Part shown: piece after piece, positions 17,961 through 26,693 of the stretch
Position numbering within the stretch: the first letter of the stretch is position 1
Layout of the letters: every line of letters begins with the position of its first letter
DNA from: Arthrobacter bussei
Lineage (GTDB): Bacteria > Actinomycetota > Actinomycetes > Actinomycetales > Micrococcaceae
DNA length: 64,000 nucleotides
Assembly: GCF_009377195.2 (NCBI RefSeq)
Contig: NZ_VJXX01000001.1
Location: 124,001-188,000, forward strand
Direction of reading: 5' to 3'
Position numbers and translations under genes: made by a program
Notes under the pieces: model-generated
What the model was told of the DNA's origin: nothing
The model's input: only the letters and a program-made list of their open reading frames with translations
Databases searched by the model: none

Positions 17961-18036
17961 GGGTCTTTAGCTCAGCTGGTAGAGCGCCACGTTTACACCG
18001 TGGATGTCATCGGTTCGATCCCGGTAGGACCCACCA
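17961..18036 (+). tRNA. tRNA-Val (anticodon TAC)
   Basis: Acceptor strands GGGTCTT and AGGACCC pair, with one T-G. The D arm is TAGCTCAGCTGGTAGAGC, the anticodon loop TTTACAC carries TAC, and the T arm has GGTTCGATCC. The 3' CCA is encoded (18034-18036), unlike the other two tRNAs of this window. Confidence 0.97.
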
Positions 18037-18050
18037 CAGGCTGTACAACC

Positions 18051-18082
18051 AGAAGGAGCCCCGCCACGGCGGGGCTCCTTCT
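18051..18082 (+). terminator. terminator of tRNA-Val
   Basis: AGAAGGAGCCCCGCC (18051-18065) pairs with GGCGGGGCTCCTTCT (18068-18082). The stem is very stable, but only a weak pyrimidine tail follows. Confidence 0.65.
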
Positions 18083-18134
18083 GTCGTCGAGGGGGACGGC
18101 CGGGCCGGCCGGCGGGATCAGTATGTGGATGCGG

Positions 18135-18980
18135 CTATCGCCGGGTCGCGACGACGAGCGCGGCATCGGCCGGAGCAGCGTCGGTGGAGTGTGTCCCGTC
18201 GTCGACAGAACCCGCCAGGCCCTCGACCTCCTCGACGATCGGTTCCAGGAGCTCCGGATCGATGCCCGGCGGCGTCGGCTCGTGCCACCCTACGGATCCC
18301 TCAGGGACCTCGGCCTCGACGATCGGCTCGAGGAGCTCTGGATCGATACCCGGCGGAGTCGGCTCGTGGAAGGGGACCGATGCCGGCGGGAGGCATGTGT
18401 AGGGGTCGGCCGGGTCGGTCCACCAGGCGCCGGCCGCGGTGATGGGGCACTGCGGGTAGGGCGGTGTGGGCAGGTACCCGGGCGGCAGGTCGCCGCCCAT
18501 TCCGCTGCCGATCCCCGTATCAGGCCGTACCGTCCCGCCGGCGTCAACGAGGACGACTGTCACCTCCACTGCCGGCGGAGCGCCGACGTGGACCTCGGCC
18601 CTCTCGACCATCACCGGAACCACCGGGGTGGCAGGAGGACCAGCGGGTGATGCCGGCGTGTCGACCGCGTCGGGAAGGCGAGGCCCGGACAGGACCGCCG
18701 CACTGGGGTCGGCGCCTCCCATCCCGATGCTGCGGACTTCGTCGTCGCCCGAAGGAACGGCCGAGGTGGGCACCGACCCGACGCCCGGTTCGTCCGGAGG
18801 ACCGGACACACCGGCACTGCGTCCCGGGGAGCCGTCGACGACTCCTACGGCCGTCACCTCCCCGACCTCCGCCGGATCATCGCCCCCCGCTCCACTGCGG
18901 AGATCGACGGCGAGCGGCACGACGACGACGGCCGCGACAGTGCTGAGAACGATGGCGAGAGACCTGATCGACGAACGCAT
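18135..18980 (-). CDS. secreted Pro-rich protein with a duplicated motif, unknown function
   Basis: 281 residues. An N-terminal signal or anchor segment (MRSSIRSLAIVLSTVAAVVV) is followed by a low-complexity Pro/Gly/Val/Asp-rich chain. Near the C-terminus the motif HEPTPPGIDPELLEPIVE occurs twice, about 25 residues apart, joined by AEVPEGSVGW. The two DNA copies differ at several third positions, so the duplication is not recent. Two further Cys (YPQCPIT and YTCLPP) could form a disulfide outside the cell. I recognise no domain. It stands between tRNA-Val and the sirtuin gene. Confidence 0.7.
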   Translation of the reverse strand: MRSSIRSLAIVLSTVAAVVVVPLAVDLRSGAGGDDPAEVGEVTAVGVVDGSPGRSAGVSGPPDEPGVGSVPTSAVPSGDDEVRSIGMGGADPSAAVLSGPRLPDAVDTPASPAGPPATPVVPVMVERAEVHVGAPPAVEVTVVLVDAGGTVRPDTGIGSGMGGDLPPGYLPTPPYPQCPITAAGAWWTDPADPYTCLPPASVPFHEPTPPGIDPELLEPIVEAEVPEGSVGWHEPTPPGIDPELLEPIVEEVEGLAGSVDDGTHSTDAAPADAALVVATRR

Positions 18981-19099
18981 TTTCCACCCCGGGTGAGAGA
19001 CCTATGGGTAGACCGTAGGACGCCCGGGGCTGGGCCGGAACAGTAGCCGATACTCGAATCGTTCGGTGACTACTTGCTTCCGGGAGCAGGCAGCACGTG

Positions 19100-20059
19100 T
19101 CAGTCCGGGAGGTCCGGCAATTCGTCGGCGAGATAGGTGAGGGCCTCCGAGACGCCCGCCTCGATCTTCAGCGAGGCGAATTCGTCCCCCCTGGTCCACC
19201 CGCGGTTGATGATCACCACGGGCTTTCCCGCCTTGAAGGCGTGCCGCACGAACCTCAGTCCGCTCATCACCGTGAGGGAGGAACCCGCGACCAGCAGGCC
19301 CTCGGCGCCGTCCACCAGGGCATACGCCTCCGCGACGCGGTCCTTCGGCACGTTCTCCCCGAAGTAGACGAAGTCCGGCTTGAGCATGCCACCGCACACC
19401 GGACACGGTGCCATGACGAAGTCGCCCGTGTCATCGACATCGGCGTCCGCGTCGGGAGCCACGTCGCCCGCATCCGACTCCCGCTCCAGGTAGCCGGGAT
19501 TCAGGCCCTCGAGGATCTCCGCGATCCGCGATCTCGGGAACGTCGACGAGCACTGCAGGCACACCACGCGGTCGAAGGTCCCGTGCAGGTCGATGACCCT
19601 CGTGCTGCCTGCTGCGGAGTGCAGCTTGTCGACGTTCTGCGTGATGAGCCCGGACAGCAGCCCGCGCTGCTCGAGCCGCGCCACGGCCGCGTGGCCGGCA
19701 TTGGGATCGGCCCGGCGCAGGTGCCGCCAGCCCACGTGGTTCCGGGCCCAGTAGCGCCGCCGCAGCACCTCGTCACCGACGAACTGCTGGTAGGTCATGG
19801 GATTGCGGGGAACGGATGTGGGCCCCCGGTAGTCGGGGATGCCCGAGTCGGTGCTCAGGCCCGCTCCGGTGAGGACTGCGAGGCGTCGGCCGGCGAGGAG
19901 GGACACCGCGCGCTCCAGCGCTGCGCGTTCCTCCGGCCCCAGCGGTGCCAGGGCTGCGGCCGGGGTCTCGCTCACGAACCCGGTCAGACCGAGCCTCGGG
20001 TTGGACTCCGGTCCCGGGAGATCGTCCTGCCGGAGGGGACGATCCTCCGCCGAGCTCAT
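19100..20059 (-). CDS. Sir2-family NAD-dependent protein deacylase
   Basis: 319 residues. Sirtuins remove acyl groups from lysines using NAD. The family motifs are in order: LTGAGLSTDSGIPDYRG near residue 60, TQNVDKLH with the active-site region near 145, DLHGTFDRVVCLQC with the catalytic His and first zinc Cys pair, and PCPVCGG with the second pair. Between the zinc Cys pairs lies an acidic insert (DVAPDADADVDDTGDF). The ATG ending at 20059 is used; an in-frame GTG two codons earlier is possible. ahpE lies 30 nt upstream on the same strand. Confidence 0.93.
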   Translation of the reverse strand: MSSAEDRPLRQDDLPGPESNPRLGLTGFVSETPAAALAPLGPEERAALERAVSLLAGRRLAVLTGAGLSTDSGIPDYRGPTSVPRNPMTYQQFVGDEVLRRRYWARNHVGWRHLRRADPNAGHAAVARLEQRGLLSGLITQNVDKLHSAAGSTRVIDLHGTFDRVVCLQCSSTFPRSRIAEILEGLNPGYLERESDAGDVAPDADADVDDTGDFVMAPCPVCGGMLKPDFVYFGENVPKDRVAEAYALVDGAEGLLVAGSSLTVMSGLRFVRHAFKAGKPVVIINRGWTRGDEFASLKIEAGVSEALTYLADELPDLPD

Positions 20060-20089
20060 CGTCACGTCCGGGCCGGGCGGGTCACGGCG

Positions 20090-20554
20090 TCACAGGGCTG
20101 CTTCGACCGAGGACAATGCGTGGGCGTAGTCGGCGATCGGGCGTCCCTGTCCGTGGTCGGAGGACACGACGGCGCGGACCGTGCCGGAACCGTCGAGGAC
20201 ATAGCTCACACGATCGGCGTAGCCCTTGGTGTCGTCGAACGCGCCATAGCTCCGCGTGACGGTGCCGTGCGGCCAGAAGTCGGCGAGGAGATCGAAGGAG
20301 ATGTCGTTGGCGTCCGCGAACGCACGGAGCGTGTACTTGTGGTCGACCGACACGGCGACGAGTGTGACGCCTGCCGCGTCGAACAGCTCCAGGTTGTCGC
20401 GCAACTGGCCGAGTTCGTCCGTGCAGACGCGCGAGAACGCGAAGGGGAAGAAGACGACCACGGCGCCGCCCACCAGGGACGAGCTCTCGACGACCTCGCC
20501 GAACTGGTTGGCAAGCGTGAAGAAGGGTGTGGCGGAACCGATCTCGAGGGGCAC
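20090..20554 (-). CDS. ahpE: AhpE-type peroxiredoxin
   Basis: 154 residues. A thiol peroxidase of the AhpE subfamily that reduces peroxides in the cytoplasm. The peroxidatic Cys is C44 in FFPFAFSRVCTDEL, close to Cys45 of the M. tuberculosis enzyme. FDLLADFWPHGTVTRSYG is also characteristic of AhpE. No resolving Cys is present, so it is the 1-Cys type. The GTG start ending at 20554 follows GGAAG and lies 2 nt after the stop of the DUF3052 gene, so the two genes form an operon. Confidence 0.9.
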   Translation of the reverse strand: MPLEIGSATPFFTLANQFGEVVESSSLVGGAVVVFFPFAFSRVCTDELGQLRDNLELFDAAGVTLVAVSVDHKYTLRAFADANDISFDLLADFWPHGTVTRSYGAFDDTKGYADRVSYVLDGSGTVRAVVSSDHGQGRPIADYAHALSSVEAAL

Positions 20555-20556
20555 CG

Positions 20557-20976
20557 CTACTGCTTCCGTCGGCTGACGAGCCGGGTGGCGGACCATTCCC
20601 TGGACACGCCAGCCGAGGAGGTCGAGTGGAGGCCGGCAGTAGGGGCCGCCTCCTGGACGTCAGCGGGCGGGACATATCCGGGACGGCCGGACTTCGGCGT
20701 GAGGAGCCAGACGACTCCCCCGGCCCCGAGCGAGGTCAGTGCGTCCACCAGGGCATCAACGAGATCGCCGTCGCCGCTCCGCCACCACAGGATCACGCCG
20801 TCGACGACGTCCTGGTCGTCCTCCGTGAGCACTTCGGACCCGAGGCCGTCCTCCAGTTCCTCACGGAACTCGAAGTCGACGTCGTCGTCGTAACCGAGCT
20901 CCTGAACGAGGTCTCCGTTCTTGAAACCCAACTTGCCTGCCACGTTGACCGCAGTGGCGGCTTCAGCCTCGCTCAC
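20557..20976 (-). CDS. DUF3052 domain protein
   Basis: 139 residues. DUF3052 proteins are widespread in actinobacteria and have no established function. Visible blocks are AGKLGFKNGDLVQELGYDDD, an acidic FEFREELEDG, VDGVILWWRSGDGDL and a strand reading GGVVWLLTPKSGRPGYV. The fold is probably a small alpha/beta domain. The GTG start ending at 20976 has a strong GGAGGAG. The gene is divergent from aceE and precedes ahpE, as in mycobacteria. Confidence 0.88.
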   Translation of the reverse strand: MSEAEAATAVNVAGKLGFKNGDLVQELGYDDDVDFEFREELEDGLGSEVLTEDDQDVVDGVILWWRSGDGDLVDALVDALTSLGAGGVVWLLTPKSGRPGYVPPADVQEAAPTAGLHSTSSAGVSREWSATRLVSRRKQ

Positions 20977-21324
20977 TTAGCTCCTCCTGGAAAGACGGGC
21001 CTGACGAGCCCTCGTATGGTTGTACATTGCTACCAGCCAACACCTTTATACGCCAAGCATCAAGCCGGAGGGCGCTTTTGGCCGCCGTCGTCCGCGGGCA
21101 CGCGGGGGCCGGCCCCCGGACGTGGCGTGCGCAAGCCCTCGGCGTAATCTGCCCGGCGACCCCCATCCCGCTACGCACGGACCGTACGGCGGCGATAGAG
21201 TGAACCGATATATGGCCACGGTGCTCACACCGTCCGGCCGAGCATGCATCTCTGCGCGGGCCAACGAGCCGTGCGCAGGCATAAAACGACACAGACAGAA
21301 TCTGTGGAAGTGGAGAGATATCGC
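20977..21324. other. divergent promoter region, DUF3052-ahpE / aceE
   Basis: 348 bp. It holds the SD of the DUF3052 gene at the left and the aceE SD (GGAGAGA, 21312-21318) at the right. A perfect inverted repeat CACAGA-N5-TCTGTG lies at 21290-21306, 18 nt before the aceE start, and could be an operator or a leader hairpin. AT-rich patches near 21020-21050 and 21280-21290 are promoter candidates. No coding frame is supported. Confidence 0.5.
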
Positions 21325-24078
21325 GTGGCTGTAGAACAAGGTACGGCGGATATTCTGAGCGGTCTGACCGTCGGCAAGCCCGACGGGGATCCCGAGGAGA
21401 CCGCTGAGTGGATCGAATCCCTCGACCAGCTGATCCGCACCCAGGGCACCGAGCGCGCGCAGTACATCATGCGTTCGCTCCTCCAGCGTGCCGGTGCGCA
21501 GTCCGTGGGCGTGCCCATGGTCACGACGACGGACTACGTCAACACGATCCCCGCGGACCAGGAACCCGAGTTCCCGGGTGACGAGGAGATCGAGCGGAAG
21601 TTCCGCGCATGGCTGCGCTGGAACGCAGCCGTCATGGTGCACCGTGCCCAGCGCCCCGAGATCGGGGTCGGCGGCCACATCTCCACCTACGCCGGCGCCG
21701 CGACCCTGTACGAGGTGGGCTTCAACCACTTCTTCAAGGGCAAGGACCACCCGAGCGGCGGGGACCAGATCTTCTTCCAGGGCCACGCCTCCCCCGGCAT
21801 GTACGCCCGCGCCTACCTCGAGGGACGGCTCACCGAGGAGGACCTCGACGGCTTCCGCCAGGAGAAGTCCAAGGAGGGCCATGCGCTGTCCTCCTACCCG
21901 CACCCGCGCCTCATGCCGGAGTTCTGGGAGTTCCCCACGGTCTCCATGGGCATCGGCCCCATGAACGCCATCTACCAGGCGCAGTCGAACCGCTATCTCC
22001 ACAACCGCGGGCTGAAGGACACCTCCGACCAGCAGGTCTGGGCCTTCCTCGGGGACGGTGAGATGGACGAGCCGGAATCGCGTGGGCTGCTGCAGCTCGC
22101 CGCCAACGAGAACCTGGATAACCTGAACTTCGTCATCAACTGCAACCTGCAGCGCCTCGACGGACCCGTCCGCGGCAACGGCAAGATCATGCAGGAGCTC
22201 GAGGCGTTCTTCCGCGGCGCGGGCTGGAACGTCATCAAGGTGGTCTGGGGCAGGGAGTGGGACTCGCTGCTCTCCAAGGACGACGACGGCGCCCTGGTCG
22301 ACATCATGAACCAGACGCCCGACGGCGACTACCAGACGTACAAGGCCGAGTCCGGCGGATTCGTCCGCGACCACTTCTTCGGCAAGTCCCCCGAGACCAA
22401 GGCCATGGTGGAGGACCTGACCGACGCCGAAATCTGGAACCTCAAGCGCGGCGGGCACGACTACCGCAAGGTCTACGCGGCGTACAAGGCCGCGACGGAG
22501 TTCAAGGGCAAGCCGACCGTCATCCTCGCGAAGACCGTCAAGGGCTACGGCCTGGGCTCGCACTTCGAGGGACGCAACGCGACCCACCAGATGAAGAAGC
22601 TGACCAACGCCGACCTCAAGGCGTTCCGCGACCACCTCCGCATCCCGGTCACCGACGAGCAGATCGACGACGACCTCTACAACGCCCCGTACTACCACCC
22701 GGGCGCCGATGCTCCCGAGATCAAGTACCTCCTCGAGCGTCGCCGTGAGCTCGGCGGCTTCATCCCCGAGCGCCGCACCAAGCACGCCGACATCGTCCTG
22801 CCGGGCGACAAGGCGTACGAGATGGCCAAGCGCGGTTCCGGCAAGCAGATGGCCGCGACCACCATGGCGTTCGTGCGCATCCTCAAGGACCTGATGCGGG
22901 ACAAGGAGTTCGGCAAGCGGATCGCGCCGATCATCCCCGACGAGGCGCGCACCTTCGGCATGGATTCGTTCTTCCCGACCGCGAAGATCTACAACCCCAA
23001 GGGCCAGAACTACCTGTCCGTGGACCGTGACCTGGTCCTCGCGTACAAGGAGTCGATCGAGGGGCAGATCCTGCACGCGGGTATCAACGAGGCAGGATCG
23101 ATGGCCGCCTTCACCGCGGCCGGCACGGCATACGCCACACAGGGCCAGCCGCTCATCCCCATCTACGTCTTCTACTCGATGTTCGGCTTCCAGCGCACGG
23201 GCGACTCCATCTGGGCCGCAGCCGACCAGATGGCCCGCGGCTTCATCATCGGAGCCACGGCCGGCCGCACCACGCTGACCGGCGAGGGCCTCCAGCATGC
23301 GGACGGTCATTCACCTATCCTCGCGTCGACGAATCCGGCCGTCGTCACCTACGACCCCGCCTTCGGCTACGAGATCGGGCACATCGTCCGTGACGGCCTG
23401 AACCGGATGTACGGCGACATCGGCGACAAGCCGGAGTCCTTCCGCAACGTCATGTACTACATCACCGTGTACAACGAGCCGTTCGTGCAGCCGGCCGAGC
23501 CGGAGGAACTGGATGTCGAGGGCCTGCTCAAGGGCATCTACCTGCTGAAGCCCGCCAAGGTCGACGGCCCCCGCACGCAGCTGCTGGCCTCCGGCGTCGC
23601 CGTGCCGTGGGCGCTCGAGGCGCAGAAGATACTCGCGAAGGACTGGGGTGTCTCCGCCGACGTCTGGTCGGTCACGTCCTGGAACGAGCTCCGCCGCGAC
23701 GGCCTCGATGCCGAGGAGGACGCCTTCCTCAACCCTGGCGCCGAAGCCCGTAAGCCGTTCGTGACGCAGCAGCTCGAGGGGGCGACGGGTCCGATCGTCG
23801 CGGTCTCGGACTTCATGAAGGCGGTTCCCGACCAAATCCGCCAGTTCCTGCCGAACGAGTTCGCGACGCTCGGCGCCGACGGCTTCGGCTTCTCGGACAC
23901 CCGCGCAGCGGCACGCCGGTTCTTCAAGATCGACAGCCACTCCGTCGTCGTCCGCGCCCTGGAGATGCTCGCCCGCCGCGGCGAGGTCGACGCGAACGCG
24001 CCGAGGGAGGCCATCGAGAAGTACAGCCTTCTCGACGTGAACGCCGGGACCACGGGCAACGCAGGCGGCGACGCCTGA
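21325..24078 (+). CDS. aceE: pyruvate dehydrogenase E1 component, homodimeric type
   Basis: 917 residues. AceE decarboxylates pyruvate with thiamine diphosphate and passes the acetyl group to lipoyl-E2. The thiamine-binding motif is [14 protein letters not shown] near residue 245, ending in [14 protein letters not shown]. The N-terminal block [23 protein letters not shown] is typical, quoted in part ([18 protein letters not shown]). The transketolase pyrimidine domain follows, with [15 protein letters not shown]. The GTG at 21325 is chosen because GGAGAGA precedes it; upstream codons in frame are not family-like. An intrinsic terminator follows. E2 and E3 are not in this window. Confidence 0.97.
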   Translation: MAVEQGTADILSGLTVGKPDGDPEETAEWIESLDQLIRTQGTERAQYIMRSLLQRAGAQSVGVPMVTTTDYVNTIPADQEPEFPGDEEIERKFRAWLRWNAAVMVHRAQRPEIGVGGHISTYAGAATLYEVGFNHFFKGKDHPSGGDQIFFQGHASPGMYARAYLEGRLTEEDLDGFRQEKSKEGHALSSYPHPRLMPEFWEFPTVSMGIGPMNAIYQAQSNRYLHNRGLKDTSDQQVWAFLGDGEMDEPESRGLLQLAANENLDNLNFVINCNLQRLDGPVRGNGKIMQELEAFFRGAGWNVIKVVWGREWDSLLSKDDDGALVDIMNQTPDGDYQTYKAESGGFVRDHFFGKSPETKAMVEDLTDAEIWNLKRGGHDYRKVYAAYKAATEFKGKPTVILAKTVKGYGLGSHFEGRNATHQMKKLTNADLKAFRDHLRIPVTDEQIDDDLYNAPYYHPGADAPEIKYLLERRRELGGFIPERRTKHADIVLPGDKAYEMAKRGSGKQMAATTMAFVRILKDLMRDKEFGKRIAPIIPDEARTFGMDSFFPTAKIYNPKGQNYLSVDRDLVLAYKESIEGQILHAGINEAGSMAAFTAAGTAYATQGQPLIPIYVFYSMFGFQRTGDSIWAAADQMARGFIIGATAGRTTLTGEGLQHADGHSPILASTNPAVVTYDPAFGYEIGHIVRDGLNRMYGDIGDKPESFRNVMYYITVYNEPFVQPAEPEELDVEGLLKGIYLLKPAKVDGPRTQLLASGVAVPWALEAQKILAKDWGVSADVWSVTSWNELRRDGLDAEEDAFLNPGAEARKPFVTQQLEGATGPIVAVSDFMKAVPDQIRQFLPNEFATLGADGFGFSDTRAAARRFFKIDSHSVVVRALEMLARRGEVDANAPREAIEKYSLLDVNAGTTGNAGGDA

Positions 24079-24097
24079 TCCACCCACCGAGCCGACG

Positions 24098-24145
24098 GGC
24101 GACGGCGGGACGCAGCGTTGGCTGCTTCCCGCCGTCGCCTTTTTT
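24098..24145 (+). terminator. intrinsic terminator of aceE
   Basis: GGCGACGGCGGGA (24098-24110) pairs perfectly with TCCCGCCGTCGCC (24127-24139). Six T follow (24140-24145). Confidence 0.88.
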
Positions 24146-24160
24146 GTAGCCTTCTCACAA
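24144..24160 (+). promoter_or_regulatory. candidate FasR operator upstream of fasR
   Basis: TTGTAGCCTTCTCACAA, an imperfect inverted repeat with half-sites TTGTAG and CACAA. It matches the site before fabD (25644-25660) at 14 of 17 positions. It overlaps the T run of the aceE terminator and lies at -54 to -38 relative to the fasR ATG. The assignment to FasR is inference. Confidence 0.5.
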
Positions 24161-24185
24161 ATGGGGCCCGGCGTCGTCCAGACCG

Positions 24186-24191
24186 TATGCT
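24186..24191 (+). promoter_or_regulatory. -10 box of fasR, leaderless layout
   Basis: TATGCT is followed by 6 nt (CGAAGC) and the ATG of fasR at 24198. No convincing SD is present. Confidence 0.45.
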
Positions 24192-24197
24192 CGAAGC

Positions 24198-25649
24198 ATG
24201 CGGCAGCCCGACCATGTCCCCGCCACCTCCTCCGGCACCAGGCCCGGTGCCTCCGGTGCCTCCGGTGCCTCCGGTGCCTCCGGTGCCTCCGGTGCCTCCG
24301 GTGCCTCCGGTGCCTCCGGTGCCTCCGGTGCCTCCGGTGCCTCCGGTGCCTCCGGTGCCTCCGGTGCCTCCGGTGCGACGAACGCGGGAGCCGCGCCTCC
24401 CGATCCCGCCACCGTCGAGAAGCTGCGCGCCACCATCGGTTCCCTCTCGACGGCGACGCTCAAGCAACTCGACACGGATCTGCCGTGGTACCGGGGACTC
24501 CGCCCTGATGAGCGTTCCGCGCTCGGGATGGTCGCGCAGAAAGGCATCGCGTCCTTCGTCAACTGGTACCAGAAGCCCGTCTCCCCCGCCTGGGTGCTCA
24601 GCGATGTCTTCGGGACGGCACCCACCGAACTCACCCGCTCCATCAGTCTGCAGAAGGCCCTCCAGCTCATCCGCGTGGTGGTGCAGGTCGTCGAGGACCA
24701 CGTCCCGTTCCTCGCGCCCGTGGCCGACCAGGCCCCGCTCCGAGAAGCCGTGCTCAGGTACTCCAGAGAGGTCGCCTTCGCCGCGGCGGACGTCTATGCA
24801 CGCGCCGCCGAGACCCGTGGCTCCTGGGACACGCGCCTGGAGGCCCTCGTGGTCGACGCGATCCTGCGCGGGGAGAGCTCGGACGCACTGCGCTCACGGA
24901 TCGCCGCGGTGGGCTGGACCTCCCAGGCGCCGATCACCGTCATGGTCGGCAGCGCCCCAGCCGAACCCAACGCCGGCTTCCTCAACGAACTGCGCAGGAT
25001 CACGGGGCGTCTCGCCGAGGACGTCCTCGTCGGGATCCAGGGCGAACGGCTGATCCTCGTCCTGGGCGGCGTCCGGGACGCGGACAAGGCCTATCCCAGG
25101 ATCAGTGAACTCTTCGGCGACGGTGCCGTTGTCTTCGGGCCGGAAGCGGAGTCGCTCGTCGCGGCGAGCACGTCCGCGCAAGCCGCATTCGCGGGGCTCA
25201 CCGCTGCCCGCGCGTGGCCCTCCGCCCCCCGGCCCGTGTCCTCGGAGGACCTGTGGCCGGAGCGGGTCATCTCCGGCGACGACACCGCGCGCCGTGCCCT
25301 CGTCCGCAGCATCTACCGCCCCCTCCTCGCAGCCTCCAACGGTCTCGAGCAGACGCTGTCCGCGTACCTCACCCTGGGACACTCCCTCGAAGCGACATCG
25401 AGGTCCCTCTTCGTCCATGCCAACACCGTGCGGTACCGCCTCCGACGCGTCTGCGACGTCACGGGGTGGGACCCGCTCATCCCGCGGGAGGCCTACGTCC
25501 TGCAGACCGCACTCGTGGTGGGGCGGCTGGCCGCGGCCACGGCGCCTGCCGGCCCCGGCTCCGCCGCGGCCGGGGCGACCGCCCGGACCTCCCGCCCGGG
25601 CATCGGCGACAAAGGCGTTGCAGCCGCGGGGAGAGCCGCAGCCTTGTAG
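24198..25649 (+). CDS. fasR: PucR-type transcriptional regulator, FasR-like
   Basis: 483 residues. In Streptomyces the PucR-type regulator next to fabD (FasR) activates the fatty-acid synthesis operon; the position here supports the same role. The N-terminus is unusual: residues 17-58 are a perfect (Gly-Ala-Ser)14 tract. The conserved part begins near residue 70 with LDTDLPWYRGLRPDER and VAQKGIASFVNWYQ. The C-terminal helix-turn-helix reads TLGHSLEATSRSLFVHANTV then RYRLRRVCDVTGWDP. No in-frame start exists between the repeat and the conserved core, so the tract is translated. The stop codon overlaps the inverted repeat before fabD. Confidence 0.88.
   Translation: MRQPDHVPATSSGTRPGASGASGASGASGASGASGASGASGASGASGASGASGASGASGATNAGAAPPDPATVEKLRATIGSLSTATLKQLDTDLPWYRGLRPDERSALGMVAQKGIASFVNWYQKPVSPAWVLSDVFGTAPTELTRSISLQKALQLIRVVVQVVEDHVPFLAPVADQAPLREAVLRYSREVAFAAADVYARAAETRGSWDTRLEALVVDAILRGESSDALRSRIAAVGWTSQAPITVMVGSAPAEPNAGFLNELRRITGRLAEDVLVGIQGERLILVLGGVRDADKAYPRISELFGDGAVVFGPEAESLVAASTSAQAAFAGLTAARAWPSAPRPVSSEDLWPERVISGDDTARRALVRSIYRPLLAASNGLEQTLSAYLTLGHSLEATSRSLFVHANTVRYRLRRVCDVTGWDPLIPREAYVLQTALVVGRLAAATAPAGPGSAAAGATARTSRPGIGDKGVAAAGRAAAL
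24246..24371 (+). repeat. 14 x 9-bp tandem repeat inside fasR
   Basis: Fourteen perfect copies of GGTGCCTCC, followed by a partial unit (GGTGC). In frame it encodes Gly-Ala-Ser. The absence of any base difference between copies, even at third positions, suggests recent expansion or ongoing slippage. A change in copy number would keep the reading frame and alter only the length of the tract. Confidence 0.97.
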
Positions 25650-25660
25650 ACTTCCTACAA
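25644..25660 (+). promoter_or_regulatory. candidate FasR operator upstream of fabD
   Basis: TTGTAGACTTCCTACAA is a perfect inverted repeat (TTGTAG-N5-CTACAA). It overlaps the fasR stop codon and lies 68 nt before the fabD start. It is shared with the fasR upstream region. Confidence 0.55.
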
Positions 25661-25727
25661 CGGGACACAGCCAGCTTGGTTCTGCCGAACACCCGATATT
25701 GCCCCTCCCCTTTGGAAAGCTGGAAGA

Positions 25728-26693
25728 GTGCTTGCAATCGCCTGCCCCGGACAGGGCTCACAGACTCCCGGCTTCCTCGCCCCCTGGCTCGAGCTCCCCG
25801 GAGTCCGCGATCACCTCGAGCAGCTGAGCGACCGCGCAGGCACCGACCTCGTCCGCCATGGCACCACCTCCGACGAGGAGACCATCAAGGACACCGCCGT
25901 TGCGCAGCCGCTCATCGTCGCCGCCGGACTCGTCACGGCCCGCCTGCTCCTGACCGGTCACACGATGACCGCAGCGACGGTCGTCGCCGGTCACTCCGTC
26001 GGTGAACTCACCGCCTCGGGTATCGCCGGGGCCCTGACGGAGGACGACGCCGTCGCGTTCGTCCGCGTGCGGGCGAACGCGATGGCCGGAGCGGCAGCAG
26101 CCACGCCCACCGGCATGAGTGCGGTGCTCGGCGGCGATCCCGAGGAGGTCGCCGCGCGGCTCGCCGATCTCGGCCTCACGGCGGCGAACGCCAACGGCGG
26201 AGGACAGGTGGTGGCGGCGGGCACCCTGGAACAGCTGGCCGGCCTCGCCGAGAACCCACCCTCGAAAGCCCGCGTGATCGCCCTCAAGGTCGCCGGCGCC
26301 TTCCACACCGCGCACATGGCTCCGGCGGTGACGGCGCTGGAAGAGCTCCGGCCCACGCTCACACCGGCCGATCCGACCGCGACCCTCATGTCCAACTACG
26401 ACGGGAAGCCCATCGCCACCGGCCAGGGCAACCTCGACAGCCTGATCGCGCAGGTCTCCCGCCCTGTGCGCTGGGATCTGTGCATGGGATCGATGCAGGC
26501 CATGGGGGTCACGGGGATGGTCGAGCTCTCTCCCGCGGGCACACTGACCGGCCTGGCCAGGCGCGGAATGCGCGGTACGGCCACTCTCGCCGTAAAATCC
26601 CCTGAGGACCTGGACGCCGCGCGCAGCTTCATCGAGGAACACTCGCGGACCACGGACCCGGTCACCGCACCCATCTCCGAAGGACCTCAGTGA
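25728..26693 (+). CDS. fabD: malonyl-CoA:ACP transacylase
   Basis: 321 residues. It loads malonyl groups onto ACP for type II fatty-acid synthesis. The oxyanion/active-site motifs are CPGQGSQTPG at residue 6, the nucleophile Ser in VAGHSVGELTASG near residue 90, an Arg in VRVRANAM, and the His in AGAFHTAHM near 190. The GTG start at 25728 follows GGAAG. The stop overlaps the fabH start as GTGA, so translation is probably coupled. Confidence 0.96.
   Translation: MLAIACPGQGSQTPGFLAPWLELPGVRDHLEQLSDRAGTDLVRHGTTSDEETIKDTAVAQPLIVAAGLVTARLLLTGHTMTAATVVAGHSVGELTASGIAGALTEDDAVAFVRVRANAMAGAAAATPTGMSAVLGGDPEEVAARLADLGLTAANANGGGQVVAAGTLEQLAGLAENPPSKARVIALKVAGAFHTAHMAPAVTALEELRPTLTPADPTATLMSNYDGKPIATGQGNLDSLIAQVSRPVRWDLCMGSMQAMGVTGMVELSPAGTLTGLARRGMRGTATLAVKSPEDLDAARSFIEEHSRTTDPVTAPISEGPQ

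Noticed and set aside
21046..23310. 754-codon open frame on the minus strand opposite aceE
   Set aside because: Shadow of the conserved aceE frame, with no start signal and a Val/Gly/His-rich translation without domains.
24246..24371. fasR repeat as a CRISPR-like or frame-switching contingency locus
   Set aside because: There are no spacers, and the 9-bp period cannot shift the reading frame. It is a coding minisatellite.
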